Below are positions 60,442 through 64,000 of a DNA stretch of 64,000 nt, piece after piece (the stretch's first letter is position 1; each line of letters opens with the position of its first letter). Source of the stretch: Archaeoglobus veneficus SNP6 (lineage in GTDB: Archaea > Halobacteriota > Archaeoglobi > Archaeoglobales > Archaeoglobaceae); NCBI RefSeq assembly GCF_000194625.1, contig NC_015320.1:1100612-1164611 (forward strand), given 5' to 3'. The notes below the pieces were generated by a model. The model did not search any database, had not been told where the DNA came from, and saw only the letters and a list, made by a program, of their open reading frames with translations. Both the position numbers and the translations under genes were made by a program.

Positions 60442-61227
60442 ATGGCAGAGAAGCCAAAAATTCTGCTGACCAACGACGATGGCTTGTATTCTGCTGGCCT
60501 CAGAGCGAGTTACGATGCGCTGAAAGACATTGGTGAGGTTTTCGTCGTCGCTCCGGCTGTTCAGCGGAGCGGAGTTGGACGGAGCATTTCTATAATGGAG
60601 CCCATACGGGTCTCAAAGGTAAGCGCAAATGGAATGGTGAGCTTTGCAGTCGATGGCACACCGACAGATGCAGTCATAATCGGAATTCACGAGATTATTG
60701 GAGAACTGCCAGATCTCGTCGTTTCCGGCATAAACCTTGGAGAAAATATATCCACCGAGGCGGTAACGACTTCTGGAACTGTTGGCGCTGCGCTCGAAGC
60801 TGCAACCCAGGGAAGCGCAGCCATAGCCATCTCGCTTGAAGTCCCGGACATTGACAAGTTCGAATTCGTCTTCAAGCCCTACAATTTCTCTCTCGCAAAA
60901 ACCGTGCTCAGGAAACTCGCAAAGAACATTCTTTCAAAGGGGATGCCAGAAGGAGTTGATGTCCTGAATGTGAATGTCCCCTCAAAGCCCTCCGGCGGTG
61001 TTGAGATCACGAAGCTCGCGAGAAGACTCTACATAACGAGGATAGAGGAGAGGCTCGACCCAAGGGGGAGAAAGTACTACTGGATTGATGGTGTTGAAAT
61101 TGATGATGCCGAAGAAGGTACTGACCTGCATGCATTGCGTAATGGAAAAGTTTCAATAACGCCATTAACCCTCGACTCAACTGCAAGGATTGACTTCGAC
61201 AAACTCAGAAGGTGGTTGGATGAGTAA
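60442..61227 (+). CDS. surE: 5'/3'-nucleotidase SurE
   Basis: A 261-residue phosphatase with the N-terminal metal site LLTNDDGLYSAGL, VVAPAVQRSGVG, the VVSGINLGENIS loop and the GTVGAALEA segment. It dephosphorylates nucleoside monophosphates. It follows larE by 11 bases and overlaps rpiA by 8. Confidence 0.92.
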   Translation: MAEKPKILLTNDDGLYSAGLRASYDALKDIGEVFVVAPAVQRSGVGRSISIMEPIRVSKVSANGMVSFAVDGTPTDAVIIGIHEIIGELPDLVVSGINLGENISTEAVTTSGTVGAALEAATQGSAAIAISLEVPDIDKFEFVFKPYNFSLAKTVLRKLAKNILSKGMPEGVDVLNVNVPSKPSGGVEITKLARRLYITRIEERLDPRGRKYYWIDGVEIDDAEEGTDLHALRNGKVSITPLTLDSTARIDFDKLRRWLDE

Positions 61228-61894
61228 CGGAAAGGCTAACGCTGCAAAAAAAGCCGTTGAACTTGTCAGAGATGGGGCGGTAATAGGAATAGGCAGCGGA
61301 ACAACAGTTGAAATCTTCCTGAGAGAGCTTGGAAGGCGAATAGAGAATGAGGGGCTGACGGTTTACGGTGTGCCCTCTTCGTATCAGTCTCACATCCTTG
61401 CAACAAATAATGGAATTAAGGTTGTTGACCTCATCCAGTATCCCGAACTCGACATCTGCATAGACGGTGCAGACCAAGTTGATGAAAGGTTCAACTGTAT
61501 CAAGGGTGGAGGCGGAGCTTTAACGAGGGAGAAGATCGTTGCTGCCGCGTCGAAGGAGGTTGTAATTATTGTGGATTCGTCAAAAATCGTTGACAGGCTC
61601 AACATGCCAGTTCCCATTGAAGTTCTCCCCTTCGCCTACGGCTTCGTTGAAAGGAGACTTTCAGCAATGGGCAGGCCTGTTTTAAGGGAAGGTAGCGGCA
61701 AGCTCGGGCCGGTCGTTACTGACAACGGCAACTTTATCATAGACTGCGACTTCGGCGATATTGATAAACCAGAGGAGCTCGAGAGGGAGATAGATAGAAT
61801 TCCTGGAGTTGTGGAGTGTGGAATATTCTGCTCCGAGTTGATAGACGGAGTAATAGCCGGATATGAGGATGGAGCGAGGTTTTTGAAGAAGTAA
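61220..61894 (+). CDS. rpiA: Ribose-5-phosphate isomerase A
   Basis: A 224-residue RpiA with GIGSGTTVEIFLREL, PSSYQSHILA, the catalytic ICIDGADQVDERFN and KGGGGALTREKIVA, plus VVIIVDSSK. It interconverts ribose and ribulose 5-phosphate. The start ATGAGTAA overlaps the surE stop; an upstream frame from 61190 is not needed. Confidence 0.92.
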   Translation: MSNGKANAAKKAVELVRDGAVIGIGSGTTVEIFLRELGRRIENEGLTVYGVPSSYQSHILATNNGIKVVDLIQYPELDICIDGADQVDERFNCIKGGGGALTREKIVAAASKEVVIIVDSSKIVDRLNMPVPIEVLPFAYGFVERRLSAMGRPVLREGSGKLGPVVTDNGNFIIDCDFGDIDKPEELEREIDRIPGVVECGIFCSELIDGVIAGYEDGARFLKK

Positions 61895-61925
61895 ATCTTT
61901 AAAAATATCCATCAAATAAGTCAAT

Positions 61926-62378
61926 ATGTACGTGCCATGGAGACGTGTGGCTTCATGGCACTGCGACGCATGCGGGATTTGCTGCTATAGGTACAGAGTG
62001 AGGCTAACATTCTACGAGTATCTCAAGCTCAGACCAACTGGTCTTGTGGAAGAGAAATTTGGAAGATACTACATCCGCAAAATCGGTGGCAGGTGTCCGT
62101 TCCAGGTTGGAAGATTGTGTTCACTGCAGGGAGTGAAGAAGCCTGCTGCCTGCAAGCTGTTCCCATTCTTCGTAAGGCGCAAGGGCGAGAGAGATGCATT
62201 CTACGAATATAATGGCGAAGAGTTTTACGTCTACATCTCCACCGACTGCCCCAACGTTGTGCTGAGCAGAGAGCGCAGAGAGAGTAAAAGAGTCGAAAGT
62301 CTGGTGAGAGAAGCTGTTCAACTGTACACGGGCGAGAAAAGAAACGTAGAGTTTATCACGGCCCCTACAGTCGTTTAA
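61926..62378 (+). CDS. YkgJ-family cysteine-cluster protein
   Basis: A 150-residue protein with the Zn/Fe-binding cysteine cluster CDACGICCYRY near residue 13, GRCPF, RLCSLQG and ACKLFPF. The Cx2Cx2CC...C...CxL pattern is that of YkgJ. Function unknown. A TATA-like TCTTTAAAAAT around 61894-61904 precedes the ATG. Confidence 0.78.
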   Translation: MYVPWRRVASWHCDACGICCYRYRVRLTFYEYLKLRPTGLVEEKFGRYYIRKIGGRCPFQVGRLCSLQGVKKPAACKLFPFFVRRKGERDAFYEYNGEEFYVYISTDCPNVVLSRERRESKRVESLVREAVQLYTGEKRNVEFITAPTVV

Positions 62379-62572
62379 TTCTGTAGAAAAATTTATCAAC
62401 CGGAATGGCGAAGATTTGAGTGTAGCAAATTCCGTGGGCTTTCATAATCGCCCCAATTCGGAAAAGAATTGATTAAAAAAATTTGAAACGTGAAAAAAGC
62501 TATAAGACAGAATGTTGATGGATAAAAATGTAGTTAAAGTTTAATCAAATGTAAATATAAAAAGGGATGAGT

Positions 62573-64000
62573 ATGGAGTATACAGCCGAGCAGATTGAAG
62601 TGCTTGGAGACATCGAGGCCGTCAGAAAGAGGCCCGGAATGTACATAGGCGGCATTGGACTTAGGGGACTCCATCATCTCCTCTGGGAGATAGTGGATAA
62701 CTCCATAGATGAGGCTCTGGCAGGGCACTGTAAGAACATAACTGTAACCCTCCATAAAGACGGTTCTGCGAGCGTTGAAGATGATGGAAGGGGAATCCCA
62801 ACGGAAGTTCACGAACTTGGAAGGCCAGCGGTGGAGATAGTGTTAACCAAGCTGCATGCTGGAGGAAAGTTCAACAAAAAAGCGTACAAGGTCGCCGGAG
62901 GGCTTCACGGCGTCGGTCTTTCAGTCGTTAATGCCCTTTCTGAGTGGCTTGAAGTCTGGGTCAAGAGGAACGGCAAGATTTACTACCAGAAATACGAGAG
63001 AGGTGTTCCTGTCACACCCCTCCAGGTTATCGGAGAGACAAAAGAAACAGGAACAAAAATAAGGTTCAAGCCCGACGAGGAAATTTTCGAAACGACAGAG
63101 TTCAGATGGGACATCGTTGCACAACGATTGAAGGAACTAGCCTACCTGAACAAGGGTATCAGACTGAAGCTCATTGACGAAAGGAGTGGAAAGAGCAAAG
63201 AGTTCTACTCAGAGGACGGTATAAAGGGCTTCGTTGCCCAGCTCAACAAAAACAAGCCCGTAATTCACGACGTAATCCACTTTTCCGAAGAGAAGAACGG
63301 AATAATGGTGGAAGTAGCCATCCAGTTCACCGACACCGAGATAGAGAACGTCCTCTTCTTTGCAAACAACATAAACACCATAGAGGGTGGAACGCACGCA
63401 GTGGGCTTCAGAGCAGGGCTGACGAGGGCAATAAACGAGTTTGGCAAGAAATACGTGAAGAAGTTCAAACCCCTCACCGGAGCAGACATAAGGGAAGGCC
63501 TGACGGCTGTTGTTTCGGTAAAGGTGCCGGAACCACAGTTTGAGGGACAGACGAAAACCAAGCTGACTAACAGCGAGGTAAAAACTGTTGTAGAGTCGAT
63601 AGTCTATTCTGAAGTGTTGAAGTGGCTCGAGGAACATCCAAATGAAGCCAACAGAATCATAGAGAAGTGTATACTCGCAATGAAAGCGAGAGAAGCGGCG
63701 AGAAAGGCAAGAGAGATTGTGAGGAGAAAAGGTGAGATCTCCATAACCCTGCCAGGAAAGCTCGCAGACTGCTCCTCAAAGAACCCGGAGGAAAGGGAAC
63801 TGTTCATAGTGGAGGGTGAATCTGCAGGCGGTTCTGCGAAACAGGCGAGAGACAGGCGCTTTCAGGCCATACTACCTATAAGAGGTAAGATCATAAACGT
63901 TGAAAAGGCAGGAATGGCCAAAGCACTGCGCAACGAGGAGATCAAGGCGATAGCCGCTGCAATTGGGGCAGGAATAGGCAAGGACTTCGACATAACAAAG
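62573..64000 (+). CDS. gyrB: DNA gyrase subunit B, N-terminal part (runs off the window)
   Basis: The 476 visible residues form the GHKL ATPase and transducer domains and the start of the Toprim domain. Motifs are VRKRPGMYIGG, LWEIVDNSIDEALAG, DDGRGIPTEVH, GGLHGVGLSVVNALS, FVEGESAGGSAKQ-like VEGESAGGSAKQARDRRFQA. It supercoils DNA with GyrA. Gyrase is found in only some archaea, including Archaeoglobus. The ATG at 62567 six bases earlier is an alternative start. Confidence 0.95.
   Translation, partial: MEYTAEQIEVLGDIEAVRKRPGMYIGGIGLRGLHHLLWEIVDNSIDEALAGHCKNITVTLHKDGSASVEDDGRGIPTEVHELGRPAVEIVLTKLHAGGKFNKKAYKVAGGLHGVGLSVVNALSEWLEVWVKRNGKIYYQKYERGVPVTPLQVIGETKETGTKIRFKPDEEIFETTEFRWDIVAQRLKELAYLNKGIRLKLIDERSGKSKEFYSEDGIKGFVAQLNKNKPVIHDVIHFSEEKNGIMVEVAIQFTDTEIENVLFFANNINTIEGGTHAVGFRAGLTRAINEFGKKYVKKFKPLTGADIREGLTAVVSVKVPEPQFEGQTKTKLTNSEVKTVVESIVYSEVLKWLEEHPNEANRIIEKCILAMKAREAARKAREIVRRKGEISITLPGKLADCSSKNPEERELFIVEGESAGGSAKQARDRRFQAILPIRGKIINVEKAGMAKALRNEEIKAIAAAIGAGIGKDFDITK

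Noticed and set aside
1-64000. CRISPR array
   Set aside because: No set of regularly spaced direct repeats of 24-37 bases was seen and no cas gene is present.

Overview
The window is archaeal and most probably from a member of the Archaeoglobales (Archaeoglobus, Geoglobus or Ferroglobus type). The evidence is the combination of an F420-dependent NADP reductase, a beta-RFAP synthase (tetrahydromethanopterin pathway), a HMf-type histone, a bacterial-type GyrB, a short (259 aa) Nop5 paired with fibrillarin, the archaeal CoA enzyme phosphopantothenate synthetase, archaeal NAC, SepF and RqcH, TATA-box promoters, and many GTG/TTG starts. The species cannot be fixed from the sequence alone.

Layout. 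0-2.2 kb: a membrane redox module (ferredoxin-type iron-sulfur subunit, small membrane protein, formate-dehydrogenase-type cytochrome b) converges on the tail of a TorD-like chaperone; its molybdo/tungsto catalytic subunit is not in view. 2.2-9 kb: MoxR ATPase plus VWA protein, tRNA-Ser(CGA), a Cys-cluster protein, a DtxR-like regulator with a complete Zn/Mn ABC importer, and LeuD. 9-18.7 kb: housekeeping (class II PurE, Sua5, PAC2 protein, phosphopantothenate synthetase, TatD-like hydrolase, E1-like enzyme, DUF362 ferredoxin, CooC plus DUF166). 18.7-22.1 kb: an accessory island with a transposase fragment, a frameshifted tyrosine integrase, a MNT/HEPN toxin-antitoxin pair between 14-bp inverted repeats, and an SDR with a helical tail. 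22-35 kb: ACT/PaaK pair, a 0.7-kb AT-rich repeat-bearing gap, RqcH, SepF, ZPR1, ProC, a queuosine-precursor-type transporter, an intact IS481-like element whose 15-bp target duplication shows it cut the end of a small membrane/coiled-coil gene, then TrmI, NAC, fibrillarin-Nop5, beta-RFAP synthase.

35-41 kb: a glutamate synthase split into three genes (GXGXG, FMN, amidotransferase), preceded by an internally duplicated thymidylate-synthase-fold protein, and a tRNA thiolation enzyme. 41.6-46 kb: the most striking accessory locus, an operon of three secreted proteins with SipW-type signal peptides (TasA/camelysin-like), two ER-type signal peptidases and a DUF5305 membrane protein; it resembles an archaeal TasA-like fibre or bundling-pilus system. 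46-55 kb: glycosyltransferase, DUF373 membrane protein, FAD oxidoreductase, histone, NpdG, isocitrate dehydrogenase, P-type ATPase. 55.3-57 kb: a nine-haem cytochrome c with a cytochrome b. 57-58.7 kb: gene relics, an IS6-like element with 9-bp target duplication, and a type IV pilin. 59-64 kb: FdhD, LarE, SurE, RpiA, a YkgJ-type protein and the 5' part of gyrB running off the end.

Functionally the window joins anaerobic respiration parts (FeS/cytochrome b, multihaem cytochrome, FdhD, TorD) with core archaeal information processing and several surface systems. Start codons were chosen from ribosome binding sites, TATA spacing or family alignment from memory; no database search was possible.
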